Source: Diphasiastrum complanatum (Eukaryota > Streptophyta > Lycopodiopsida > Lycopodiales > Lycopodiaceae). Taken from it: a DNA stretch of 64,000 bases. Positions 12,212 through 22,875 of this stretch are shown here, in pieces. The DNA is taken from NCBI GenBank assembly GCA_029204225.1, contig CM055109.1:3300147-3364146 (forward strand), written 5' to 3'. How positions within the stretch are numbered: the first letter of the stretch is position 1; every line of letters begins with the position of its first letter. A program made the translations under genes and the position numbers. The notes under the pieces were generated by a model. That model was not told the DNA's origin. It worked only from the letters and a program-made list of their open reading frames with translations, and did not search any database.

Positions 12212-13330
12212 ATGTCAGATAGAGAATCGAGATTAGAAAGATACCGAAAGCTTAGAGAGGAGTTTTTACGAAGACAGAGTGAAAATACTAGTCATAGAAA
12301 TCTAGACAAAATCACTGCTCAGTTACTTGAACTCCTAATTAGCTTCGGTATGGAGGGTCCTATTGCATGCTTCTCTTCTATCTCTAAAATTAAATATAAT
12401 TATTTTAAAGGGACCAACTCCGATGATGCAGATAGCTATGTCTCACAATTTGAGTCAATAGCCAATGCAAATAACGAGGGAACTAACGTAGACACACTAG
12501 GAATTTTCCCTGGCCTGCTAAGAAAGCAAGCGCGTATCTGGTATAGCCAGGTAGAACCAGGCCATGTAGGAACCTGGTACCTGTTGAAAGATGCGTTTCT
12601 GAACTAGTTCAGAGAGATAGGTTACAAACCTAGAATTCTTGGATGACTGAACAATGTTCAAAAGAAGAGTAAAGAATCTCTTCGCAAATATACATGTAAG
12701 TTTAAAAACCTCATAGGAAAACTAACCAGTGTATATCCCGTGGATATGCAAATCGAATGGTTTTTGGCTGGTCTACCACCAAAGATTGATCGATACTGTA
12801 GACAAGGGGACATGAATTCCTTAGCAACTGTTATAGCTAGTGCAAAAAATTTTGAGACTTCGAAATTAGCACGAAAGTGACGATCAACGAAGAAATCTCA
12901 AAATTCTAAAACTGATTTCAGTGACAGCGATGCCAATTCAGATTCAGATTCAGATTCTAGTAGTAGTTCTTCAAGCACAGAATCTGAAAGTAGCGATTCA
13001 TCAGAATCAGATGCTGACAAAGGAGAGAGAAAGAATAAACGACGAACTAAACGAAAGGACGACACGAAAGTTGTCGAGGATAAGGCGTCAACTTCCAAAG
13101 TGGAAAAGCTTTGGAAAAGTAATATGGCTGACCTTAATAAAAAATTTAATGACTTGAAAGTGCAGATCTCAGAAGTTGTAGATAAGAGACCAAAGGCGTC
13201 TTCTTCTAACTCAGGAATGTGGTGTACAAAATGTGGAACATCTAGACACACCAAGGAAGACTGCACCACTGTTAATGTCAAATACATTGAAGATCCTGCC
13301 CAAAAGGTACTTTTTATTTATTCAGAATGA
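12212..13330 (+). pseudogene. Gypsy gag pseudogene (E2)
   Basis: The start is MSDRESRLERYRKLREE, shared with E3 and the nested copy. The capsid-like part includes YVSQFESIANANNEGT and LLRKQARIWYSQV. The frame continues through stops at 12605, 12644 and 12878 into a Ser/Asp/Glu-rich linker and a zinc knuckle CTKCGTSRHTKEDC (CX2CX4HX4C) near 13225-13265. It then shifts frame into a second knuckle, CYNCGEPGHFSPDC, and a third, CSNCREPGHKYPDY, whose last Cys has become Tyr. Three knuckles in a row indicate a nucleocapsid. Confidence 0.8.
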
Positions 13331-13439
13331 TGCGACTACTAACTATGTACAGGGTACTACAGCATCAGCCCAGTAGGACAGACCCAAATTCGCACCAAGA
13401 AGACATAATCCTCCTGAATTTGTTGGACCAGTGAAGTCT

Positions 13440-15428
13440 CAAACCTTGAATAAACCAGTTTTGGGCAACTGCTACAACTGTGGAGAGCCGGGACATTTTT
13501 CTCCTGACTGTCCTCAACCACGGAAGCCAATTGGTTACATACCATTATGCTCGAATTGCAGAGAACCTGGTCACAAGTATCCTGACTACCCTTAGCCGCA
13601 GAAGCCGCGACCCAAATATCAGTATGTAGCAACACCAACTGCTGCACACACGAAAGCGAAAGATACGACAAATGCTATTGTACAGAGAATTGACGTTATT
13701 GAAGGAAAATTGGCAAACACTGAAGATCAATCCTGGCCAAGTGACGTGGAAAAGATTTTTAAAGTCACCACGAGAAACAAAAGCTCCTCGAAACCTCATC
13801 AGAAATCTTCGACAAAGCGTAGAAAATCCTTGAAGATGAAATTTTCTAGCAAGATGACGAACAAATCCATGACTAAAGAAGATCTCAAGGATGACCCTGA
13901 CTATGAGCGGGATGCTGCGAAGTTATTTGCAAAAGATATCTCGGCAGAAGCAAAGGAAATCATCAACGCTGAACTAAAGACTGCTCCTGCAGAGAAAGTG
14001 GTCACTTTCGAGGAAGAAAACGAAGAAATCGCGAAGACAAAATTGTCTAGTGCTGTTATTGATAAACCAACCTCAAAATCAAAGACAAAAGAATATGACA
14101 TCGTAGCTAATATCGGATCTCTTTGACCAAACATTACTTTTGAACAGCTGTTGACAGATAACACTTATTATCGAAAGCAACTGAAAGGCCTTTCTGTGCC
14201 TAAGAAGAAGAAGAAAATTTCTCTGCCAGATGCTGCTGTTTTGTCCATTGATTTAGGTGATCTCGGTGCACCTGAAATTGATGTTACTATTGCAGGATGC
14301 CTGATCAAAAAAGTGCCAATTGACTGGTTCCAGTGTAAATAACAGAAGACACAGCTCATGCTTTGGAGCTGACTGACATTCAACCAACACAACAAAACAT
14401 CAAGTTAGCTGATTCGACACGACGAAAACCTGTTGGTAAGCTGAAGGATGTCACTGTCTACATACAAGCCAAACCATTCACCATAGATTTTATTATTATC
14501 AAACCACTCAGTTTGTCATCCTATTCTATGCTGATTGGACGACCTTGGATTTATTAATCAAATGCTAGTGTACATTGGAAATCCAAAGAGCTAAGATTTT
14601 AGATTGGTGAGACCAATAACCGAGGTAAGCCAGCAGAACAAATCATAACCTGGAGTCGTGACAAATATGAAGGTGAAACTCCTTTGTCTAACACCAGTTT
14701 TACATCAAAAAAATCTTCGTATGCCTTGAATATTTTTTCTTATAAATCTGATATTGAAGTGCAGTACTTTGAATGTTATGAGAATGCTGATGATGAAGAA
14801 TTCTTTGATGCCTGCAACGATGAAGCTGATGTTTTGTATGAAGAAATTAACATTGCAGACACAAACTCGAAAGAGTCTGACGATTTGAGTGATGAATCTG
14901 AATATGAATTTGGTAACAAGAACCAGGTTGACAACAAGAAAACATCTATGGAGTTAACCATGCACAAAATTCATGGCCATACCAAGGCCAGTATGACTGA
15001 AGGTATTATCTTAACAGATTCTACTGAACTGATTGAACTTGAAACCTGGCAGATTTGTGCATGTTTCAAAGTCACTTGGAGAATCTGAATTGGCAGAATT
15101 CACTGAACTATTAAAGGAGTATCAAGATGTTTTTGTCTGGTCGCTCGACGATTTGAAGGGTATACCTGCAGAATTCGGAGAGCACCAAATTGATCTAAAG
15201 GAAGATGTTGTACCTATTCGATAGAGACAATATCGTCTCAATCCTAAATACTCTCTAATGGTCAAGGACGAACTTAACAAACACCTTAAGACAGGTATAA
15301 TCTATTCCGTCTTAAGTAGTAAATGGGTTTCACCCATTGTTGTCATCCCGAAGAAGAAGACTGGCAAAATATGAATATGCCAGGATTTCTGAAAACTCAA
15401 TGCTGCCACCAGGAAGGACCATCATCCT
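13440..15428 (+). pseudogene. Gypsy knuckles, protease and RT N-terminus (E2)
   Basis: After the knuckles, a basic/acidic linker (13710-14126) leads to an aspartic protease region (LGDLGAPEIDVTIAGC). The catalytic segment reads PIDWFQCK because a TC pair is missing; E3 keeps PIDSGSSVN at the same place. The region SMLIGRPW and an acidic spacer follow. Then comes the start of a Ty3-type RT, with YQDVFVWSLDDLKGIPAEF, HQIDLKEDVVPIR, NPKYSLMVKDEL, KWVSPIVVIPKKKTG and LNAATRKDHHPY. It is truncated there, before the FxDD palm motif. Stops at 14124, 14341, 14557, 15086, 15222 and 15373 and several frame changes disable it. Confidence 0.8.
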
Positions 15429-16253
15429 TATGTAAGAGATTGAAGAAGTGAATAAAGTTCTATGAGTTATTCTCCCTTATCTCTGTTCTCCGCACTGCTG
15501 AGTGTGAGTGATCTTGAGTCTGCTAACAATCTCTAACGCATTTCATGAATTACTCTCTGATCAGACAGACGCTCTAGTGCATTACAGTCGTTTGATATGT
15601 TTTCGTAAAGCATGCTCTAAAAAACTGTCTTAAAATCATCTTATTTGTCTATCGCGAATACTTTCTTTTTTGACACTCGAATAATGACTATCTTTGTGCA
15701 GTCTAGCACGATCATTAAATTAAGTTGTATGTATACAAATGAGATGACACTCCCTGTCTAAAGAATTGAGTCTCTGATCTGTTTTCCTGATTGGCATTGA
15801 CATAAGTTTCTAACGTGCTCTAAAACCATTCATGCTCTTTAACCATTAAGTTGGACTTTAGTTGTTGAGGACTATTGTCTAGGAACGAATAGTTCGCGAA
15901 CTCGATCAATTAATTGTCTGCGCAGTCGCGAATACATTGAACAATTTCCGATTCTCTGTTGACACCTTAGTTAGGCAGAGTGTAGTCTGTTGTACTACTC
16001 TTATAACATTTCATTTGTAGAACGCGCTTCCTTCAATTTGATAGAGGCCAGATTGTTGTTCTGAATTCATTAACATTACCCATTCCAAATATAAGTAATA
16101 TTGGTTACTTTTTAATGTCTATCGACAACCAGAATAACATTCAAAACCAACTTCCATAATTACACCAAAAACATAACTTTCTAACGTTGTCCTCTGTGGG
16201 AACGATACTTTTCACTACAAAATCTATATTAACCATGTTGGTATAGCATGACA
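15429..16253 (+). repeat. 3' LTR portion of Gypsy E2
   Basis: This begins inside the LTR at GTAAGAGATTGAAGAAG and runs to GGTATAGCATGACA, the LTR end (CA) also seen at 17682, 23097 and 24634. About 300-400 bp of the LTR 5' part, compared with the copy ending at 24634, is missing. Confidence 0.75.
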
Positions 16254-16528
16254 AATATCATGTACATAGTGAACTCTCACATGTGTGGAGCATGTTTCCA
16301 CGTGTGGAGGGGGTAGCCATAATCTTTTTGGTTCATTTATGAAGAGTTTGAATAGTCAATAAGCCTTAATCTTGAGTTTGGGGGGGTACTTTGACTTTTT
16401 TGAGAATTTCACACGTGTGGAGTATCCACTAAGTGTGATTTAGATCTCCTAAGGTGTGTGAATGCACAATGATTAAGATTATATTGAGATTCAAGATCTG
16501 TCTCACTCTCAAAGAAAAAAACACTGAG
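16254..16528. other. Spacer between two Gypsy LTR copies
   Basis: No ORF is seen. There are two CACGTGTGG-type words (near 16300 and at 16410-16419) like those in the Copia LTRs, so this may be a Copia LTR scrap. Confidence 0.35.
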
Positions 16529-17764
16529 TCATTTTTTGGGAATATATCTCCTAAGTACTTGCCTTGTAATAAAGGGCAAGACCTTTAATAGGAAAGACAT
16601 TGTCTTGGATAACCTTTACTAGGTCGTCCACACGAAACGACTAGATACGAAAAGACATGTTAAACTAGAGTAACTTTAACTCTTAGTTAAATATAGCTTT
16701 CATGGTATAATGGAACATATACATAGTCTAATTGTTAACTAGAACCTTTCACGGGAGCGACGCACCTGTTGTTTAAGAGGTGTGTTTGTTCACCCCATAG
16801 AACATATATAGATCTCACACTTAGTCTCGAGCATCGAGAGAGAAGAGTTTATGCATATGTAAGAGATTGAAGAAGTGAATAGAGTTCTGTGAGTTATTCT
16901 CTCTTATCTCTATTCTTCGCACTGCTGAGTGTGAGTGATCTTGGGTCTGCTAACAATCTCTAACGTATTACATGAATTACTCTTTGATCAGACAGACTCT
17001 CTAGTGCATTACAGTTGTTTGTTGTGTATCCGTAAACCATGCTCTAAAGAACTGTCTTAAAATGATCTTATTTGTCTGTCGCGAATACTTTTTTTTCGGC
17101 ACTCAAATAACGACTATCTTTGGTACAGTCTAGCACGATCATTGAATAAAGCTATATGTATACATATAAGATGACAATCCCTGTCTGAAGAATTGAGTCT
17201 TTGATCTGTTTTCCTGATTGTCACTGACATAAGTTTCTAACGTGCTCTGAAACCATTCGTGTTCTTTAACCATTAATTTGGACTTTAGTTGTTGAGGACT
17301 TTTGTCTAGAAATTAATAGTTTGTGAACGCAATTAATTAATTGTCTGTACAATCACAAATACATCGAACATTTCTCGACTCTCTGTTGACAATTTTATCA
17401 GCCAGAGTGTAGTACTATTGTACTACTCTGATAACATCTGATCTGTAGAATGCATTTCATTTGATTTGATAGAGGCCAGATTGTTGTTCTGAAAATTATC
17501 AACACCACACACCCAAATATAAGTAATATTGGTTGTTTTTTAATGTCTGTCGACAACCAAAATAACACTCGAAACCACTTGTCATAAATTGTACCAAAAA
17601 CATAACTTTCTAACGCTGTCCTCTGTGGGAACGACACTATTTGCTACAAAATCTATATTAACCTTGTTGGTATAGTACGACACATACCAATTTTTGGCAC
17701 TGCTGTCGGGAATAGTTTAGGAAAGTTACAAGAAATCTGACAAATCCATCTCCATCTTTAGTGT

Positions 17765-18730
17765 ATGTCAGATAGAGAATCCAGATTAGAACGATACCGT
17801 AAGCTTAGAGAGGAATTTTTACGAAGACAAAGTGAGAGTACTAGTCAAAGAAATCTAGATGAAATCATTGCCCATTTACTTGAACTCCTAATTAGCTTCG
17901 GTATGGAGGGTCTTGCTGCACGTTTCACTTCTATATCAAAAATTAAATATGATTATTTTAAAGGGACTTCTTCCGACGATGCAAATAGCTATGTCTCACA
18001 ATTTGAGTCAATAGCTAATGCAAATAACGAAGGTACTGACGTAGACAAACTACGAATCTTCCCTCGTCTACTAAGAAAGCAGGCGCGCATCTGGTACAGT
18101 CAAGTTGAACCAAGCCGTGTAGGAATCTGGTACCTGCTAAAAGATGTGTTTCTGACCAGTTCAGAGAAATCGGTTACAAATCGAGAATTCTTGGACGTCT
18201 GAACAATGTTTAGAAGAAGAGTAAAGAATCCCTTTGCAAATATACACGAAAGGTTAAAAATCTCATAGGAAAACTAACCGGTGTATATCCCGTTGATATG
18301 CAGATCGAATGGGTTTTGGCTGGTTTACTACCAAAGATTGATCGGTATTGCAGACAAGGGGACATGACCTCCTTAGCAGCAATAATAGCTAGTGCCAAAA
18401 ATTTTGAGACCTCAAAACTAGCACGAAAGCGACGATCAACTAAGAAATTTCGAAAATCGAAGACTAATTCTAGTCACAACGATGATGATTCAGATTCAAA
18501 TTCAAGTTTCAGTTCTGCAAGCTGGAATCTGAAGGTAGTGATTAATCAGAATCAGAAGCTGACAAAGGAGAGAGAAAGAATAAACGACGAACTAAATGAA
18601 AGGATAACATGAAAGTTGTCGAGGATAAGTCGTCAACTTCTAAAGTTGAAAAGCTTTGGAAGAGTAATATGGCTGACCTTAATAAAAAGTTTAATGATTT
18701 GAAAGTGCAGATCTCTGAAGTTGCAGATTA
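17765..18730 (+). pseudogene. Gypsy gag pseudogene (E3)
   Basis: The start MSDRESRLERYRKLREE is the same as in E2. The frame is open for 145 codons to a TGA at 18200, continues in another frame through CRQGDMTSLAAIIASAKNFE and a basic/Ser-rich stretch (18298-18612), and decays. Relative to E2 the C-terminal nucleocapsid is missing, so the product could not package RNA in the usual way. Confidence 0.75.
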
Positions 18731-18759
18731 AAGATCGAAAGTGTCTAATTGTCTAATGT

Positions 18760-19140
18760 TGTTATTGATAAGCTAATCTCAAAATCGAAGACAAAGGGCT
18801 ATGATATCGTGACTGATATTGGATCTCTTCATCCAAACATTACATTTGAGTAGCTATTAGCATATAACACTTATTACAAAAAGCAACTGAAAGGTCTTTC
18901 TGCACCAAAAAAGAAGAAAAAAAATTCTTTGCCAGATGCTGGTGTTCTGTCTATTGATTAGGTGACCTCGGTGCACCTAAAATTGATATTACCATTGTGG
19001 GATGTCTGATCGAAAAAGTGCCAATTGACTCTGGTTCCAGTGTGAACATAATAATAGAAGACACAGCTCATGCTTTGGGGCTGACTAACATTCAACCGAC
19101 ACAGAGAAACATCAAGTTAGTTGATTCGACACGCAAAATC
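18760..19140 (+). pseudogene. Gypsy aspartic protease fragment with intact DSGS (E3)
   Basis: The translation contains EKVPIDSGSSVNIIIED then ALGLTNIQPTQ, a retropepsin active-site block. Here the catalytic Asp-Ser-Gly is preserved, unlike E2. A frameshift in the LSID-GDLGAP stretch upstream and the truncation near 19140 make it a relic. Confidence 0.7.
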
Positions 19141-19150
19141 TATCTAATGT

Positions 19151-19708
19151 TGTGAGTAGGGGTCCTAAAAATGCCAAAGATGAATTAAGCTCTTTAAAGA
19201 CCCATCTTAGAATAAATATTCAAGGTAGGTAGAAGTAGAAACTCAAGCTACCATAGGAATTGCCATTTGTACTTTGCATGCCACATTTAATGCATGAAAA
19301 GACTAGGTGGCACAATTAGACATAATGAGGTGGCTTGAATAAGTCTAGATAGCTTGAGAGGTGGATCTACAACTCCAATTCAACTCAAAGTAGGAGGAGA
19401 GTCCATGGATCTATATATATGTGATGTACTCTCATTGAGAAAATGATGAAATTTGTGTGTAATGCAAATTTGGAGACAAGCTCTTTGTGCCCTCTCTCTC
19501 TACACGAGTTTTGTACTTTCTATTTTCTCTCTCTAGCCGAGTTGAGACATTTATGATGCCTAGTCTTATGTTTTGTTGACAGATCTTGCTTGTAACACAA
19601 TAATATTTCTTGTATGATTAGCTTTCCTATTGACAACCAATGCTAGTCTAATCTTTATGGTATTATTGGGCTTAGGAGATCAAAAGTACATGTGTAGGGC
19701 GTCTCACA
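19151..19708 (+). repeat. Solo LTR, Copia-like
   Basis: The block is bounded by TGTGAG and CTCACA, a 6-bp inverted repeat with TG..CA ends, and is about 558 bp long. It has a TATATATA box near 19412 and CT-rich stretches downstream of it, as in other LTRs here. Flanks are AATGT before and CATGT after, a near-match to a 5-bp target duplication. No internal sequence adjoins, so a solo LTR made by recombination is the simplest reading. Confidence 0.65.
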
Positions 19709-19711
19709 CAT

Positions 19712-20893
19712 GTGAATTCAGCAACACCTACCACTAGACAACGTACCACCGCCACATCAGTAAGCACTCCATCAACTACCGCCACTTCTTCTTCTGTACA
19801 ACCTCCTCCTCCTATCTCTGTTGTCACTACTCCTTTTTCTGTTCCATCCATGACTACTTCTGTTTCCATTCTCGTTTCCTATGTTGATACCACTTCCATT
19901 TCTGTTCCCTTATCCACTACCCCTTCCATCACTATCACATCCTCCATCGCTCCTGTCGTCACCGTTGCTCCTCTCCAGTTTAATCCCTCTGATTCTCAGT
20001 TGTATCCGGACACTCTGGTGTGGATGCAAGTCATCAAATTTTCACCCCCATGTCAGACCATCTCCGCTCCATCCTCGTCTTTCATGCTCCACACCACACT
20101 TCAGTTTCCTTCTATTTCACCCATCCTCTCATTTGGACAAACAGTCGACACCCTCATTTCCACTATTGTTTCTCTCACCCGACCTGTTTCGCCACCAAAG
20201 GTTGCCGAGGGCAACCAACCATTGCTTGATGACGCATTTGTTCACACAATTTTTATACCATCACCAGATCGGACTGATCCCACTGCCCCAGATGACAATA
20301 GGTCCCCCGAGAACCTAATTGAAGACAATGACGACGGTACTCCACAAGTTGTCGGGGCCACTAGCACACAAGCCCCTATCAATGCCAGCGTACCGGCTAT
20401 CTCAACAGACTTAACGACGACGTACCAAACCCTGGGCACATACATCCTAGAGGCAGTAGTAGCCAAGGCCATTTTGGATAGCCGGGTACTCCACCTGGCA
20501 ACAAGCAACACACAACTGCGAGCGGAACTCATAAAGCTGCAACAAGAGCTTATTCTAGCTCAACAGCATGAACAAGAAGGGCACCGGGAGAAGCTGCAGC
20601 AAAAGGAGGATGGCCTCAACCTGTACATCCAAATCCTCTCCAAAGCACCGACAGAGGCCTCCAAGAAGGTGTGGGAGCTTCAATCCGAAGCATCCCATCG
20701 GCTTGCTCTCCTCCAGGTGCAACTACAAATTTTTGAAGCAGAGAATACACGCCTGGGGGCGGAAGTGAAAGCTTTACAAAATGAAAAACTCGCCTGGCTA
20801 GCCCAACCTGCACCAGACTCAAGTGTTAAAATTGAAAAACAATCCATATTGATTTCTTGGCTTGCTACAAATGTTTACCATGCAAGTATGTAG
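19712..20893 (+). CDS. Coiled-coil ORF of repeat family D, interrupted by Copia E4
   Basis: An open frame starts at 19712 (ATGAATTCAGC). The N-terminal 100 residues are Ser/Thr/Pro/Val-rich and low in complexity. A disordered acidic linker follows (about residues 175-230), then a long probable coiled coil (about 255-370) rich in Leu, Gln, Glu and Ala (LRAELIKLQQELILAQQ; LQVQLQIFEAENTRLGAEV). The native frame ends at 20823 where the E4 LTR begins; the last 23 codons or so are LTR sequence. A diverged copy lies antisense at 50.85-51.6 kb, so this is a repeated, transposon-borne protein. Function is unknown; a structural gag-like or ORF1-like role is only a guess. Confidence 0.55.
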   Translation: MNSATPTTRQRTTATSVSTPSTTATSSSVQPPPPISVVTTPFSVPSMTTSVSILVSYVDTTSISVPLSTTPSITITSSIAPVVTVAPLQFNPSDSQLYPDTLVWMQVIKFSPPCQTISAPSSSFMLHTTLQFPSISPILSFGQTVDTLISTIVSLTRPVSPPKVAEGNQPLLDDAFVHTIFIPSPDRTDPTAPDDNRSPENLIEDNDDGTPQVVGATSTQAPINASVPAISTDLTTTYQTLGTYILEAVVAKAILDSRVLHLATSNTQLRAELIKLQQELILAQQHEQEGHREKLQQKEDGLNLYIQILSKAPTEASKKVWELQSEASHRLALLQVQLQIFEAENTRLGAEVKALQNEKLAWLAQPAPDSSVKIEKQSILISWLATNVYHASM

Positions 20894-21596
20894 CTCATTA
20901 ATGCATTATGCCAAGTTTGGCCTACATAGAACTCGAGCTACATGGTTATGTATTATCTAGTTTGATAAATGCAACTTGCATATAGTTTGTAGACATAGAA
21001 TTAACATGATTATGCTTGTAGAAACTCGTGGCAATTCACATGCATTAATTGTAAGTGATTCATAGTGACATGCAAGGCATGCACAAAGTTTAATGGACAC
21101 ATGCATGATGATTTGGACATTTCTAGTTAGAACTAGTACACTTGTAAAAAGTTGGTAGAATTTCATGCATGACAAGTGCCAAATGTCACATAGACTCTAG
21201 AAAGTGTCATTCTGGAATGGATAGATGTGGTTCTACCTCCAGCTACCTCAAACTCCATAAATATGTGTAGCTCTCCACACAATCTATGATGAAGAACCAA
21301 AGTTTTGTAGCTATCTCATGTTATTTTGGATCTAAGCAAATATTGCTTGTTATCTCTCTAGTTTTCTCTCTCTAACTCATGTTGAGGCTAATGCTCATAC
21401 ACTGAAATCTTGTACTTTTATTCATTGCTATTATATTCTGTTGATTAGCATGCTAGATTGTGAATTAGCCATCTCTTCTGAACTAGATCTTGTTGATCAA
21501 TCTAGAATCTGGTTATAGTGCCAATCACAAAGCTTAATCAAGATCAATCACTCTTGTGGACATTCCCCACATGTGTGAATTTTGGAAATTTTGTCA
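20824..21596 (+). repeat. 5' LTR of Copia E4
   Basis: It starts TGTTAAAATTG and ends TTTTGTCA; the reverse complement of the end (TGACAAAATT) mirrors the start. The length is 773 bp. It is nearly identical to the 3' LTR apart from a few substitutions and small indels (for example an extra CATGCAAGTATGTAGC block near 20880, and a short TTCATTCTTTGA stretch present only in the 3' copy). Confidence 0.9.
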
Positions 21597-21609
21597 TGGT
21601 ATCAAAGCC
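21597..21609 (+). other. Primer binding site (tRNA-Met) of E4
   Basis: TGGTATCAAAGCC follows the LTR end directly and matches the usual Copia TGGTATCAGAGCC with one change. Confidence 0.8.
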
Positions 21610-22367
21610 TCATTAAGCTTTGCATGCTAACAACTCTGATTATACAAGAAACTGAGAGCTAAATCAAGCAAAAAAATAGTTTTGCACTTTTTCTAACCTT
21701 TCCCTGAAGTGTATTTGGATCAAATCGGACTTGAACTGAATTTTTAGACCTGAATTGAGGTAGTACGAAATTCTGAAATTCCGCACGTGTGAAAATCAGA
21801 GATTTTCAGTATCTTTGTTCTCCTTACTTATAGATCCAAAGATAGCAGTCTTATAGCTTGATGGAAAGCATTTGATCTGTACTTTTCATAGAAATTGAAA
21901 CCAAATCAATCTGATGTGTCTAGCAAGAGCTATAAGTTCTTAAAGAGGATAGGGATAGGTCCAAAATCCGAGTGACAACACTTTGATTTGATTCAATTAT
22001 ACTTTGTTCTGAATCCATTGTTTTGAGCATCCAACATAAGAAATTGTAGATCAAGACTGAGTTTGAAGCATTTGAACACCCTTTGAGCCTTCTGACTATC
22101 AATAGTGTTTTCTTTTGAAGCATTTCACACGTGCCAAAAGTAGGATTCAAACCAGCCAAAGTGTCTCAAACCACTTTTTGTGTCTGATCTATAGTAACTT
22201 GTCTTGTGGAATATTTGAGATTCATCTCAAATATAGTTGCAAGTGTTTCACATAGGAAGGTAGTTCAACCTTGAAAATACCTATAGTGAAAGAGAGCAGC
22301 AACTCTAAGTCTGATAGGAACAAGCTCAAACATATCTCAATCCAATAACTAAGAAGTCTTCATTATA

Positions 22368-22875
22368 ATGGCATCTCAGAGAGGATATCTTCTAGAAGCC
22401 AGTGAAAGACTAAACACTTCTAACTACTCGATTTGGAAGTTTATAATGGAGTCTGTTTTGATACTCTAGGATGTTATGGATATTGTGCTTGGTGTTGAGG
22501 AGGAGCCTCAAGCACATGTTGAAATTCCTAAATATAAGAAGAGAGCTAGAATGGCTCTACATTTCATTAAGATGAATGTATCTAATGAAATTTTGAGAGA
22601 GATAGGATCTTGCACTATAGCCAGAGAATCTTGGGATGCACTAAAGACCATCTATGAAGCAAAGAATACTTCTAGAATACTCACTCTTAGGAATCAGATT
22701 TTCCAAAGTTTTCAAAGAAGTGAAGAGAATGCATCTAATTATGTTCTGAGAGTTAAAGATTTACATAGAGAGCTTTCCTTTGTTGGTGTTACCATTAACC
22801 AAGTTGAGCTAGTTCAAGTCATATTGAATGGCTTGAGAGATGACTATGATAATCTTGTTCAGTCTTTTGCTATTA
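22368..22875 (+). pseudogene. Copia gag fragment (E4)
   Basis: The frame starts MASQRGYLLEASERLNTSNY and contains SIWKFIMESVLIL, a TAG at 22467, KKRARMALHFIKMN, TSRILTLRNQIFQSF and VQVILNGLRDDYDNLVQSFA. It is the same lineage as the gags of E1 and E5. It ends abruptly at about 22875, where Gypsy LTR sequence (AATTCGATAGAGGCC) begins. Confidence 0.85.

Larger units (their letters stand above)
11735..16253 (+). mobile_element. Ty3/gypsy retrotransposon E2, deleted within pol
   Basis: The element has a 5'-truncated LTR (11735-12172), gag, protease and the start of RT, then jumps at about 15428 into the LTR (to 16253). Everything from the RT palm to integrase is missing. The junction has microhomology (about TTATGTAAGAG), as the LTR copies at 16.85 and 23.81 kb show by continuing across it. 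The family has at least three copies here (E2, E3 and the piece inside E4). It is dead: stops, frameshifts and a broken protease site. Confidence 0.8.
16529..19150 (+). mobile_element. Ty3/gypsy retrotransposon E3, internally deleted
   Basis: A nearly full LTR (16529-17682, 5' end missing) is followed by CATACCAATTTTTGGCACTG, which resembles the Gypsy post-LTR primer region (TTTGGCGCCGTTGCC type). Then come gag from 17765 and a protease fragment. The zinc-knuckle region is deleted (junction near 18733-18760), and the element stops at about 19140-19150 against a solo LTR. Confidence 0.8.

Noticed and set aside
20242-20822. Minus-strand frames opposite the coiled-coil ORF, and 51347-51622 on the plus strand
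   Set aside because: The opposite strand carries the coiled coil in both copies; these are complementary shadows.
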